Assembly: GCA_049964535.1 (NCBI GenBank)
Contig: JBMFXG010000146.1
Span: 1-6,741 of the forward strand
Length of the DNA: 6,741 nt
Direction of reading: 5' to 3'
Source of the DNA: JAJYZP01 sp049964535
Lineage (GTDB): Bacteria; Actinomycetota; Acidimicrobiia; Acidimicrobiales; Acidimicrobiaceae
In this document: positions 1-5,655 of the stretch, piece after piece
Layout of the letters: every line of letters begins with the position of its first letter
Numbering within the stretch: the stretch's first letter is position 1
Translations under genes and position numbers: made by a program
The notes under the pieces: model-generated
What the model saw: only the letters and a program-made list of their open reading frames with translations
What the model was told of the DNA's origin: nothing
The model's database searches: none

Positions 1-575
1 ACTCCCAACGGTGGAGGGTATCGTTTCGTGGCTGCAGATGGCGGTGTCTTTGACTTTGGGAATGCAACCTTCTACGGTTCAATGGGTGCTACGCATCTCA
101 ATCAACCAGTAGTCGGTATGGCCGCTGATCCCGCTACGGGGGGCTACTGGCTCGTCGCTGCTGATGGGGGCATCTTCTCCTTCAATGCGCCATTCTTTGG
201 TTCGACTGGAGCGATCCATCTCAACCAGCCAATTGTAGGAATGGAGGCCACTCCCAACGGTGGAGGGTATCGTTTCGTGGCTGCAGATGGCGGTGTCTTT
301 GACTTTGGGAATGCAACCTTCTACGGTTCAATGGGTGCTACGCATCTCAATCAACCAGTAGTCGGTATGGCCGCTGATCCCGCTACGGGGGGCTACTGGC
401 TCGTCGCTGCTGATGGGGGCATCTTCTCCTTCAATGCGCCATTCTTTGGTTCGACTGGAGCGATCCATCTCAACCAGCCAATTGTAGGAATGGAGGCCAC
501 TCCCAACGGTGGAGGGTATCGTTTCGTGGCTGCAGATGGCGGTGTCTTTGACTTTGGGAATGCAACCTTCTACGG
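1..575 (+). repeat. Exact 249-bp tandem repeat (2.3 copies)
   Basis: The unit beginning ACTCCCAACGGTGGAGGG occurs at 1, 250 and 499. I compared copies 1 and 2 by eye over their whole 249 bp and found no difference, including synonymous sites. Copy 3 is identical for 77 bp (499-575) and then diverges to the stop codon. The two half-repeats inside each unit differ substantially in DNA sequence, so the duplication of the whole unit is much younger than the original half-repeat duplication. The array probably continues left of the window. Confidence 0.95.
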
Positions 576-588
576 AGCCGCCGTCTAA
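1..588 (+). CDS. C-terminal part of a tandem-repeat surface/secreted protein (5' end outside window)
   Basis: The frame is open from base 1 to a TAA at 586-588, so 195 residues of a larger protein are visible. It consists of an 83-residue composite unit made of two related half-repeats of 42 and 41 residues: one starts TPNGGGYRFVAADGGVFDFG, the other DPATGGYWLVAADGGIFSFN. Each half continues to FYGS/FFGS and HLNQPVVGM/HLNQPIVGM. Two full units (1-249, 250-498) and a third cut after FYG (499-575) are followed by Ala-Ala-Val-stop. Repeats of this type (aromatic, Gly- and Asp-rich, 'AADGGIFSF') are frequent in secreted or cell-surface proteins of Acidimicrobiia. A beta-propeller-like or beta-solenoid fold is plausible but is inference. 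No signal peptide or anchor can be seen because the N-terminus is missing, and the C-terminus has no sorting motif. Function unknown. The coding frame is certain. Confidence 0.88.
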   Translation, partial: TPNGGGYRFVAADGGVFDFGNATFYGSMGATHLNQPVVGMAADPATGGYWLVAADGGIFSFNAPFFGSTGAIHLNQPIVGMEATPNGGGYRFVAADGGVFDFGNATFYGSMGATHLNQPVVGMAADPATGGYWLVAADGGIFSFNAPFFGSTGAIHLNQPIVGMEATPNGGGYRFVAADGGVFDFGNATFYGAAV

Positions 589-738
589 AGAACCTGCTGG
601 TAAGGACCCTGATGGGCGGGGCTTGAAACGTACGTATCGACTTTTGTTGACCGACTCCGTGAGGGTGAATGTGCGCCGAGAGGGAACGGAATGTCGGTGG
701 TACCTGTTGAGCGAAGGTCAGTTGCGAGTCAGGGTCAG

Positions 739-774
739 TATGGGCCACAGTTACCTTTGGTGCTGTGGCCCATA
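739..774 (+). terminator. Candidate intrinsic terminator after the repeat-protein gene
   Basis: A perfect 12-bp inverted repeat, TATGGGCCACAG (739-750) and CTGTGGCCCATA (763-774), encloses a 12-nt loop. It is followed by a short T-run (GATTTTG, 775-781). The stem is GC-rich in the middle and lies about 150 bp downstream of the repeat-protein stop codon with no gene between. The T-tract is short, so termination could be partial, or the stem could act as a 3'-end stabiliser. Confidence 0.6.
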
Positions 775-908
775 GATTTTGCTGTGATCTCAGATCGCCT
801 CATCTGTCAGGTTGGGTGACTTGGTCGTCGTCCTCCGATTGCGCAGTGAGAAAAGAGGTGAGGGATGACTGAAATAACTTGCGATCTGGGAAGCTCGAGG
901 CTACGGTG

Positions 909-943
909 CACGATTCACGATTAACGATTCACGCTTCACGATT
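909..943. repeat. Five tandem copies of the heptamer CACGATT
   Basis: Reading in steps of seven from 909 gives CACGATT, CACGATT, AACGATT, CACGCTT and CACGATT: three perfect copies and two with one mismatch each. The flanking heptamers on both sides match at only about four of seven positions, so the array is bounded. It is a short intergenic tandem repeat of unknown role. A 19-codon frame with a good ribosome-binding site (865-924) ends inside it. Confidence 0.85.
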
Positions 944-1270
944 CGCGAGGCAAACCATGCCACTTGAGTTTCGGTCTGCAACTGATGCTGATGACGTGAG
1001 GAGACGAGCGATGGCGACGTACTTGGCAATGCTGTCTGAAGTGAGCTCTGAGCAGTGATACATTGTGTAGGGCATTCCGAGCCGCATCTGATAACGATCG
1101 CCCGGAGTCAACCAGTAAGAGGTTCTCGATCCTGAAAATCGACCGATACTAAACCGCTGTCGCATGATTCTCTCAACGACCCCGGCTTGTCAGCAGCCTG
1201 ATTTAGTGCTTCGAGCTTGCGATTAGTGAATGAAGCACCTGTGTCGAGGCTGAGCAGATTTGGGCCTAAC

Positions 1271-1304
1271 CTACATTGGCGATCACTAGTGATCGCCAAT
1301 GTAG
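1271..1304. repeat. Perfect 34-bp palindrome at the end of the 1286-1783 ORF
   Basis: The left arm CTACATTGGCGATCACT (1271-1287) is followed with no spacer by its exact reverse complement (1288-1304). The flanking bases 1270/1305 no longer pair. The stop codon of the minus-strand ORF (1286-1288) sits at the centre, so that gene's last five codons are mirrored directly after its stop, creating an in-frame TAG-TGA tandem. It could form a long hairpin at the mRNA 3' end, or be a dimeric protein-binding site. There is no U-run after it on either strand, which argues against a classical intrinsic terminator. Confidence 0.9.
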
Positions 1305-1783
1305 TCACGCACCTTCTGGCGGATCTCCTGCATAGTACAGCCGACAGCTGTCCTCTTGGCAGTGGCAACAATTTTCACTCCGAGAGTCAGCATTGAACCT
1401 TCAAGTGCCGGCTTGATCTTCCCGATCGAGTCGGTAGTTTCGAAGACACTCAGGCTTAGCCTTGACGATTTGGGTTTTAGTGCAACGAAAATCATCGTCT
1501 CTCCGGTTTCGACGCTCAGACTCCAGCCGATGTCCACTGTCGACGAGCCAGGAAGGTTTATGAACGACGTGAGGCGGTCCTGCTCGACACCTACACCGAA
1601 CATCCCGAAGGGTTCGTGCACAACGTTCCCACCTGGCCGACATTGCGCCTGTGGTGTGGATCGACGAAGTTGGGAAAGAGGTACTAACTCCGTAACTGCG
1701 GCGGAGAGCTGTGTCATAAAGCTCGACCCTTGCCGAATGGACTGAGAACGCTCACGGTCGGAGAATCGGTCTCTCGTCGTCAC
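1286..1783 (-). CDS. Hypothetical protein, 165 aa, unknown family
   Basis: A GTG start at 1783 is preceded on the minus strand by AAAGG with six bases between, a well-placed ribosome-binding site. The frame ends with tandem stops TAG-TGA. The 165-residue product has no evident signal peptide, membrane segment or metal-binding motif. The first ~55 residues are polar and look disordered. Residues ~60-145 alternate hydrophobic and polar residues (for example VDIGWSLSV, ETMIFVALKP, MLTLGVKIVATAK), which suggests a beta-rich domain, and a short charged helix (MQEIRQKVRDYI) closes the protein. I do not recognise the family. A plus-strand frame at 1356-1745 covers the same DNA but lacks a ribosome-binding site, so the minus strand is preferred. 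It stands alone with no operon partner. Moderate-to-low confidence that it is expressed. Confidence 0.45.
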   Translation of the reverse strand: MTTRDRFSDRERSQSIRQGSSFMTQLSAAVTELVPLSQLRRSTPQAQCRPGGNVVHEPFGMFGVGVEQDRLTSFINLPGSSTVDIGWSLSVETGETMIFVALKPKSSRLSLSVFETTDSIGKIKPALEGSMLTLGVKIVATAKRTAVGCTMQEIRQKVRDYIGDH

Positions 1784-1907
1784 ACATGACCTTTCAGAGT
1801 ATCCAGCCGATCAACATGATGATCTATGGCAGTCCACAGATGGTACAACATGGGACGTGTGAACCTCTGTGACACCCAGCAAGTAAGGGCGAGAGCGTTG
1901 CAGAATC

Positions 1908-2083
1908 ATGAGCGCAACGACCAAGGCACGCAAGGATGTAGTGCTTCAGGAACTCCTTGATATCAATGCATCAAGGGTGTCACCGGAGGGTGGTGCAGGA
2001 GATGAGCGTGGTTCTCTTGAAGCCGTCTTGTGCTGAGTATGTTCGGCTTCGAAGAGCTGCGGCCGTCCCGACGCGTTGCGCTC
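1908..2083 (+). pseudogene. Possible remnant of a RecQ-type helicase N-terminus (frameshifted, truncated)
   Basis: An ATG at 1908 opens a 42-codon frame (MSATTKARKDVVLQELLD... to ...GSLEAVLC) that ends at TGA 2034-2036. Immediately after, in another frame from 2039, comes MFGFEELRPSRRVAL. Joined, these read 'LEAVL--MFGFEELRPSRRVAL', which resembles the start of RecQ-family ATP-dependent helicases (motif 0, of the form F-G-x-x-x-x-R-P-x-Q). The motif-0 glutamine would be replaced by Arg, and the eight bases between the two segments put them out of frame. No Walker A motif follows: similarity stops where the oppositely oriented VOC gene ends (2082). If the reading is right, this is a decayed gene fragment with the rest replaced. 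The match is short and recalled from memory of the family, so confidence is low. No good ribosome-binding site precedes the ATG. Confidence 0.3.
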
Positions 2084-2480
2084 AAGCCTGAGCGATGCGA
2101 ACGTGGTTACCTGAAGGATCCCGAACGGCACAGTCCCGAACACCCCAAGGTTGTGAGGTCGACTCCTGCAGGATCTCTGCCCCTCTGGCACGAAGGCGCT
2201 CGAAGGTAGCGTCGAGATCATCGGAGCGGAAGATCGCCGCCTGGAGTGATCCCTTCGTTACGAGTGCTAGGAGTGCGTCCCCTTCGGCTTGCGAACGACC
2301 GCCGTGTGGTTGGAATAGGACAATGCCGACATCTTGGCCGGGCGCCCCCACGGTAACCCATCGGAATCCATCAGAACTGACATCGTTGAGAATTTCCAGA
2401 CCGAGCGCTTCATGGTAGAAGTCGAGAGCTTGATCGGGGTCGTGGACCGGAATAAACATTGAGGAGAGTGATACTGCCAT
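2082..2480 (-). CDS. VOC-family (glyoxalase/bleomycin-resistance fold) protein
   Basis: The 132-residue product fits a single-chain, two-module VOC protein (usual length 120-140). The first beta-alpha-beta-beta-beta module contains 'PVHDPDQALDFYHEALGLEI' (residues 11-30), the typical 'D-x-x-x-A-x-x-F-Y-x-x-x-L-G' helix. The second contains 'DDLDATFERLRARGAEIL' (87-104) and ends 'VRDPSGNHVRIAQ', the usual 'DPxGN' strand. Family members are metal-dependent lyases, isomerases, dioxygenases or resistance proteins; the substrate cannot be predicted. It lies 127 bp downstream of the AraC-type regulator on the same strand, a recurrent actinobacterial pairing that suggests the regulator controls it. 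No Shine-Dalgarno sequence precedes the ATG; a -10-like TAAGAT ends six bases before it, suggesting a leaderless transcript. Confidence 0.9.
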   Translation of the reverse strand: MAVSLSSMFIPVHDPDQALDFYHEALGLEILNDVSSDGFRWVTVGAPGQDVGIVLFQPHGGRSQAEGDALLALVTKGSLQAAIFRSDDLDATFERLRARGAEILQESTSQPWGVRDCAVRDPSGNHVRIAQA

Positions 2481-2486
2481 GGAACA

Positions 2487-2492
2487 ATCTTA
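2487..2492 (-). promoter_or_regulatory. Candidate -10 box for a leaderless VOC transcript
   Basis: On the minus strand, TAAGAT ends six bases before the VOC start codon, placing the transcription start at or beside the A of ATG. No ribosome-binding site lies upstream of this ATG. No good -35 hexamer is visible 16-18 bp upstream, so the call rests on the -10 alone. Confidence 0.35.
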
Positions 2493-2607
2493 CGTACGAC
2501 CGAACCGGTGGTGTTTCTCCGATTCTGCTCTTTTGACGTAGTAATGGTCGGGCATGAACCTTCGTGCAGCGTTGCTAAAACCCGTTTGGCTCCTGCTCGT
2601 TCGAAAA

Positions 2608-3024
2608 CTATCTCAGGACGTCGGATGTGGAGCGTCGTGGGCGATTGAGCATCATCGCTAAGCACGGCGGAACTGCCTGAAGTGCAGTGTGATCGCGCTC
2701 ACGATACTGTGTTGGAGTTTCGTGGACAATCTCGCTGAATCGAGAGCTGAACGAACCAATAGACAGGCAACCCAGGGCCGCACAGGCCTCCTATGCCGGC
2801 ATTCCTTGACGAAGGAAAAATTTAGCTCGCTCAATTCGGCGAGTCATGAGGTAAGAGTAGGGAGTTTCGCCATATGCTGCCCGGAACTTTCGAGAGAAGT
2901 GCGCTGGTGACATCAGCGCTTCGCGTGCTATCGATGGTATGTCGAGCGGTAGAGCATACTGGCGATCCATAAGGTTGCGAGCTTTGCGCAGCAGGGCGAG
3001 ATTTTCGATCTCTGTAGCTCTCAT
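2608..3024 (-). pseudogene. AraC-family regulator interrupted by an in-frame amber codon
   Basis: From ATG 3024 the frame encodes 77 residues, meets TAG at 2791-2793, then continues in the same frame for 60 codons to TAG 2608-2610. The first part carries 'LLRKARNLMDRQYALPLDIP', the first helix-turn-helix (SIAREALMSPAHFSRKFRAA, residues 31-50) and 'YGETPYSYLMTRRIERAKFF'. The part after the stop reads EACAALGCLSIGSFSSRFSE, the second AraC helix-turn-helix, then IVHETPTQYRERDHTAL and a short tail. Both halves match the small actinobacterial AraC type (about 140 residues, DNA-binding domain only) often found beside VOC genes. The amber replaces a residue just before the second helix-turn-helix. 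Unless it is suppressed or a sequencing error, the product lacks half its DNA-binding domain. A TTG at 3036 is an alternative start giving four more residues; neither start has a ribosome-binding site. Confidence 0.8.
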
Positions 3025-3032
3025 CGACAGAA

Positions 3033-3038
3033 ACAATA
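3033..3038 (-). promoter_or_regulatory. Candidate -10 box for the AraC-type gene
   Basis: The minus strand reads TATTGT eight bases before ATG 3024. It would give a nearly leaderless transcript, and it favours the ATG over the TTG at 3036, which lies inside the hexamer. No convincing -35 element is visible. Confidence 0.25.
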
Positions 3039-3403
3039 TGGGAGCGATCGTTCATGGTGCCGTTCGTTTCGAAATAAATGCAACGTAGAAGTCATACATT
3101 TTCACGTCGGAGAAAGTCGTTCTTTAGGTTCCGACCGTCACTCCGGACCGGCCGCTGGTGCTGCCGTGGGAGTGCGCGCATCTGCCACCTTAGACACTGT
3201 CCATCGACAGATACGTGGATCAGTTAGTGGGGACCTGTCAGCAGCAGGACACCGTGGCTATTTTCAAGAAATTCGTCGACTGGCCTGACGGCTATCGGGG
3301 TGAAACCAGGAGATCTCTCCGATTAGCTCGAGACCGCTCGGCGATCTCTGAAGTGACCATAGGGCCTCTCTGCGAGCCGAAGTACAGATCTTAACAGAAT
3401 TCT
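3039..3403. other. Intergenic region between the divergent AraC gene and the M20 operon
   Basis: No recognised gene. A plus-strand open stretch at 3194-3394 (GTG candidates at 3215 and 3254, ending TAA) encodes up to 60 residues, including 'VAIFKKFVDWPDGYRGETRR', with no ribosome-binding site and no family I recognise. It may be a remnant or chance. Small palindromes (TTTCGAAA at 3067-3074; GGAGA-TC-TCTCC around 3308-3319) are too short to interpret. Confidence 0.4.
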
Positions 3404-3432
3404 GAGACAGCGAACTCTCTATTCGTTATAAT
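3404..3432 (+). promoter_or_regulatory. Sigma-70-type promoter of the M20-GntR-hydrolase-permease operon
   Basis: A consensus -10 TATAAT lies at 3427-3432, with GAGACA (3404-3409, four of six matches to TTGACA) exactly 17 bp upstream. The predicted start near 3439 gives a leader of about 35 nt that includes the ribosome-binding site GAGGGG at 3463-3468. This is the only strong promoter seen upstream of the operon. Confidence 0.65.
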
Positions 3433-3451
3433 TGGTCCAACGTTCAGACCA
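3433..3451. promoter_or_regulatory. Candidate GntR-family operator overlapping the transcription start
   Basis: TGGTC (3433-3437) and GACCA (3447-3451) form an inverted repeat with a 9-bp spacer directly after the -10 box. TGGTCCAACGT (3433-3443) also partly fits the TNGTNNNACNA pattern bound by FadR/FCD-type regulators. Its position over the start site suits repression by the GntR-family protein encoded in the same operon. The sequence match is seen; the regulator-site link is inference. Confidence 0.4.
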
Positions 3452-3473
3452 TTAGCGCATATGAGGGGGAGCT

Positions 3474-4766
3474 TTGGGATCGTTTGCTGAGATGCTGCGT
3501 GACGTCGACAGGGCAATCGATCGAGAGTCGGAGTGGGCCTTTCTCTTCCTTGAGGAGTTGGTCCGAAGGCCGAGCGTATTGGGAAGTGAGCTTGGAGCGC
3601 AGGAGATCCTCGGAGAGGCACTCGCTGAGCTAGGGTTTTCTGCCGAGTACCTCCCAGTACCTGATTCCGTTGCTAACGATGCCTTCTCCGGCGTACCGAC
3701 GCTGCCGTACACAGATCGATACAATCTCGTGACTGGAGCTACGGAATCAACCGGGCTACCGAGTCTTCTGGTCAACGGTCACATCGACGTCGTCCCCGCA
3801 CAGGAGCGAGGTTGGACATCGCCTCCATTTGTGCCTCGTCGCCGGAACGGTTGGATGTTTGGACGTGGAGCCGGAGATATGAAGGCCGGTTTCGCCATGG
3901 TTCTACTCGGGCTCAAAGCGCTTCGTCAGCACTTCGCAGAGGCTCACTCTGCGCCGTTGAGGGTGCTCTCTGTGATCGAGGAGGAGTGTACAGGCAACGG
4001 TACACTCGCTGCTCTGAGAGCCGGAGTCATAGCTGACGCCGTACTCCTTCCAGAGCCAACTGACCTCCAGGTCATGGTCGGTGGAATCGGCGTTACTTGG
4101 GTCCAGGTCACGATCGACCTTGGCGGCGGCCACGCAGAGTCTTCTGATCGAGTTAGTAGTCCGGCCGATCTGTTGAGCTCATTGTTAGCATCGTTTCGTT
4201 CGCTCGAGGCAAGCTACAACAAGGACGTAGAGCACTATCTCGAAACGATCGAACATCCCTACAACGTGAACGTTGGTGAGGTCACGATGGGGGATTGGCC
4301 CTCGAGTGTACCGTCGGTGCTCACCCTTGGAGTTCGCATCGGTCACCGCTCCGATCACAGCTCAGAGCAGGTCCTTCAAGATGTGCGAGCCTGTACCTTT
4401 GAGGCCCTGGAGGGCTACGGATCTCCGGTCAAGGTGGCAATCGTACCTCACGGCTTCCGAGCAGAGGGATACCACCTTGATCCGTCTCATGCACTGGTAG
4501 GGGCGCTGCGACATGCAAGCGCTCAAGCAGGAAACGAGTTAATCGGTACGACGGTCGTGGGGAGCACAACCGATGCCCGCTACTACATCAATCAAGCGCA
4601 GATTCCCGCAGTCTGCTATGGACCGGTGGTAACAAACATGCATGGCACCGATGAAGCCGTTGAGCTCGACTCCATTGTGCGTGGTGCTCGTACCTACGCT
4701 CGGTTTTTTGCAAACTACATCCACTGTGATGGTCTTGTCGGCTTCGGCCATGGATTGTGGCAGTGA
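3474..4766 (+). CDS. M20-family metallo-amidohydrolase (ArgE/DapE-like deacylase)
   Basis: This 430-residue cytosolic zinc/cobalt hydrolase has the full M20 signature: NGHIDVVP (H103 metal ligand, D105), GRGAGDMKAG (D135 bridging ligand), EEECTGNG (E170 catalytic base, E171 ligand by alignment), LPEPTD (E194 ligand) and NMHGTDEAV (H390 ligand). All metal ligands are present, so it should be active. A small lid/dimerisation domain lies at about residues 205-325. Family members cleave amide bonds of N-acyl amino acids, N-succinyl-diaminopimelate, dipeptides or carbamoyl compounds; ArgE/DapE names are common annotations but do not fix the substrate. TTG 3474 is chosen because an in-frame stop at 3462-3464 excludes upstream starts and GAGGGG (3463-3468) is five bases away; ATG 3492 is the alternative. 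It is the first gene of a four-gene operon without an arginine or lysine pathway partner, which favours a catabolic role. Confidence 0.9.
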   Translation: MGSFAEMLRDVDRAIDRESEWAFLFLEELVRRPSVLGSELGAQEILGEALAELGFSAEYLPVPDSVANDAFSGVPTLPYTDRYNLVTGATESTGLPSLLVNGHIDVVPAQERGWTSPPFVPRRRNGWMFGRGAGDMKAGFAMVLLGLKALRQHFAEAHSAPLRVLSVIEEECTGNGTLAALRAGVIADAVLLPEPTDLQVMVGGIGVTWVQVTIDLGGGHAESSDRVSSPADLLSSLLASFRSLEASYNKDVEHYLETIEHPYNVNVGEVTMGDWPSSVPSVLTLGVRIGHRSDHSSEQVLQDVRACTFEALEGYGSPVKVAIVPHGFRAEGYHLDPSHALVGALRHASAQAGNELIGTTVVGSTTDARYYINQAQIPAVCYGPVVTNMHGTDEAVELDSIVRGARTYARFFANYIHCDGLVGFGHGLWQ

Positions 4767-5563
4767 CCGAACAGGAACAACCGCAGTTGAGCGCGTGGAC
4801 CTCCAGTCTTTTGGAGCCGCTGCCGATGCGAAACGCTGGAGAGCGAGTAGCGGACCGACTTGTGACCGCAATCGCACTTGGTGAGTTCGTTCCAGGGCAA
4901 CGACTACCTCCGGAGCGCGAGCTCGCGTCGATGCTCACGATGAGTCGGGGGGTCATCCGAGAAGCGATACAGCGGCTCGCAGCGAGTGGTTACGTGACGG
5001 TGCTCCGTGGTCGAAATGGCGGTGCTTTCGTCAACGATTACGTTGGCCCTGAGACCGAATCGATGATCCGAAGAGTTCTCGTACCAGAGTGGGAACGTCT
5101 CGAGCATCTTTTAGACATGCGCTCTCTCATCGAGTCTGAAATTGCTCGGACTGCGGCAGCGCGTTGCGATGCCGACGACACCCGCGAGATCACCGAGGCG
5201 TTGCGGCGTTATGAATCGGCCGGCCTCGACCGTACGTCTTCAGCGGACGCAGATCGTGAGGTACATCTCTCGATTGCTCGTGCAACGCACAACCCGCTGC
5301 TTGAAGCACTCAGTCTTCGTATCCGCAAGGAGGTGAGCCTTGGCTTTGGCGCTGAACCATATAGCCCTGAAATTCGGAAGCGTGCGCTCATACAACACCC
5401 CGAGCTTGCAGAGGCAGTGATCCGCAAGCGGCCGGAGGAAGCAGCTCGTTTAGCCGAGCATCACTTCTCACTTACCGAGGAGCTCTTACGTGAACTCATC
5501 GCAAAGGTGCGATCCAAGAAAGACCACATAGTCAAAGAAAGAGATGGCGAGGGGGCATCATGA
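4763..5563 (+). CDS. GntR-family transcriptional regulator, FadR/FCD subfamily
   Basis: Residue numbers count from the GTG at 4757. The N-terminal winged helix-turn-helix covers about 28-92 (ERVADRLVTAIALGEFVPGQ, then LPPERELASMLTMSRGVIRE and a wing GRNGGAFV). The all-helical C-terminal FCD ligand-binding domain follows, with likely metal ligands D120 (LLDMRSLIE), H170 (DREVH), H214 (QHPELAEAV) and H235/H236, the pattern that binds a metal and a small carboxylate effector. Two starts are possible: GTG 4763, giving a GTGA four-base overlap with the M20 stop, or GTG 4757, overlapping by ten; I prefer the former. Neither has a strong ribosome-binding site, so translational coupling is likely. 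As the second gene of the operon it probably autoregulates from the inverted repeat at 3433-3451. Length is at the upper end of the usual 220-260 range because of a ~25-residue N-terminal extension. Confidence 0.9.
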   Translation: MTEQEQPQLSAWTSSLLEPLPMRNAGERVADRLVTAIALGEFVPGQRLPPERELASMLTMSRGVIREAIQRLAASGYVTVLRGRNGGAFVNDYVGPETESMIRRVLVPEWERLEHLLDMRSLIESEIARTAAARCDADDTREITEALRRYESAGLDRTSSADADREVHLSIARATHNPLLEALSLRIRKEVSLGFGAEPYSPEIRKRALIQHPELAEAVIRKRPEEAARLAEHHFSLTEELLRELIAKVRSKKDHIVKERDGEGAS

Positions 5564-5580
5564 CGGTTCGATCCAGCTAG
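5560..5580 (+). other. Six-codon mini-ORF overlapping the GntR stop
   Basis: ATG 5560 overlaps the GntR stop as ATGA and has an excellent ribosome-binding site (GCGAGGGGG, four bases upstream), yet encodes only MTVRSS before TAG 5578-5580. This start arrangement is typical of a translationally coupled next gene. It may be the vestige of a lost gene or fused start, or simply allow ribosome reinitiation. The following 75 bp up to the hydrolase start hold no other feature I can support. Confidence 0.35.
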
Positions 5581-5655
5581 CTAGACCATCGAGCTCACCG
5601 AAACACAGTTTTACGGAAAAGCGTACCCATGAGGTATGCAGAAAGGATACGACCT

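Larger units (their letters stand above)
589..1270. other. Gene-poor intergenic region
   Basis: No convincing protein gene was found between the repeat-protein stop and the palindrome. It contains a candidate terminator (739-774), a heptamer repeat (909-943) and two short plus-strand reading frames. The first, 865-924 (19 codons), has a strong purine-rich ribosome-binding site (AGAGGTGAGGG just before ATG) but runs into the heptamer repeat and stops. The second, 957-1058 (33 codons, starting MPLEFRSATDADD), reads like protein but has no ribosome-binding site and no recognisable family. A 78-codon minus-strand frame at 929-1165 overlaps the latter and is equally unsupported. These may be gene remnants. 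Confidence 0.5.

Noticed and set aside
470..775. Long frames on both strands across the repeat-gene end
   Set aside because: They read the repeat DNA out of frame and lose any protein-like pattern; the frame 1-588 explains this DNA.
929..1165. 78-codon minus-strand frame as a gene
   Set aside because: No ribosome-binding site or family; it overlaps the heptamer repeat and an equally plausible plus-strand frame (957-1058).
1281..1294. GATCACTAGTGATC resembling a cloning-vector site
   Set aside because: It contains an ACTAGT site like T-vector junctions, but the flanks continue the palindrome and do not match vector sequence.
2267..2665. 132-codon minus-strand frame overlapping the VOC gene
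   Set aside because: It is a +1 shadow of the VOC gene and the AraC tail; the overlapping frames give recognisable proteins and this one does not.
3194..3394. Short open plus-strand stretch before the operon promoter
   Set aside because: No start with ribosome-binding site and no recognisable motif; it is noted only as intergenic content.
5584..5589. GACCAT half-site before the hydrolase as a second operator
   Set aside because: A lone six-base match with no partner half-site is expected by chance.
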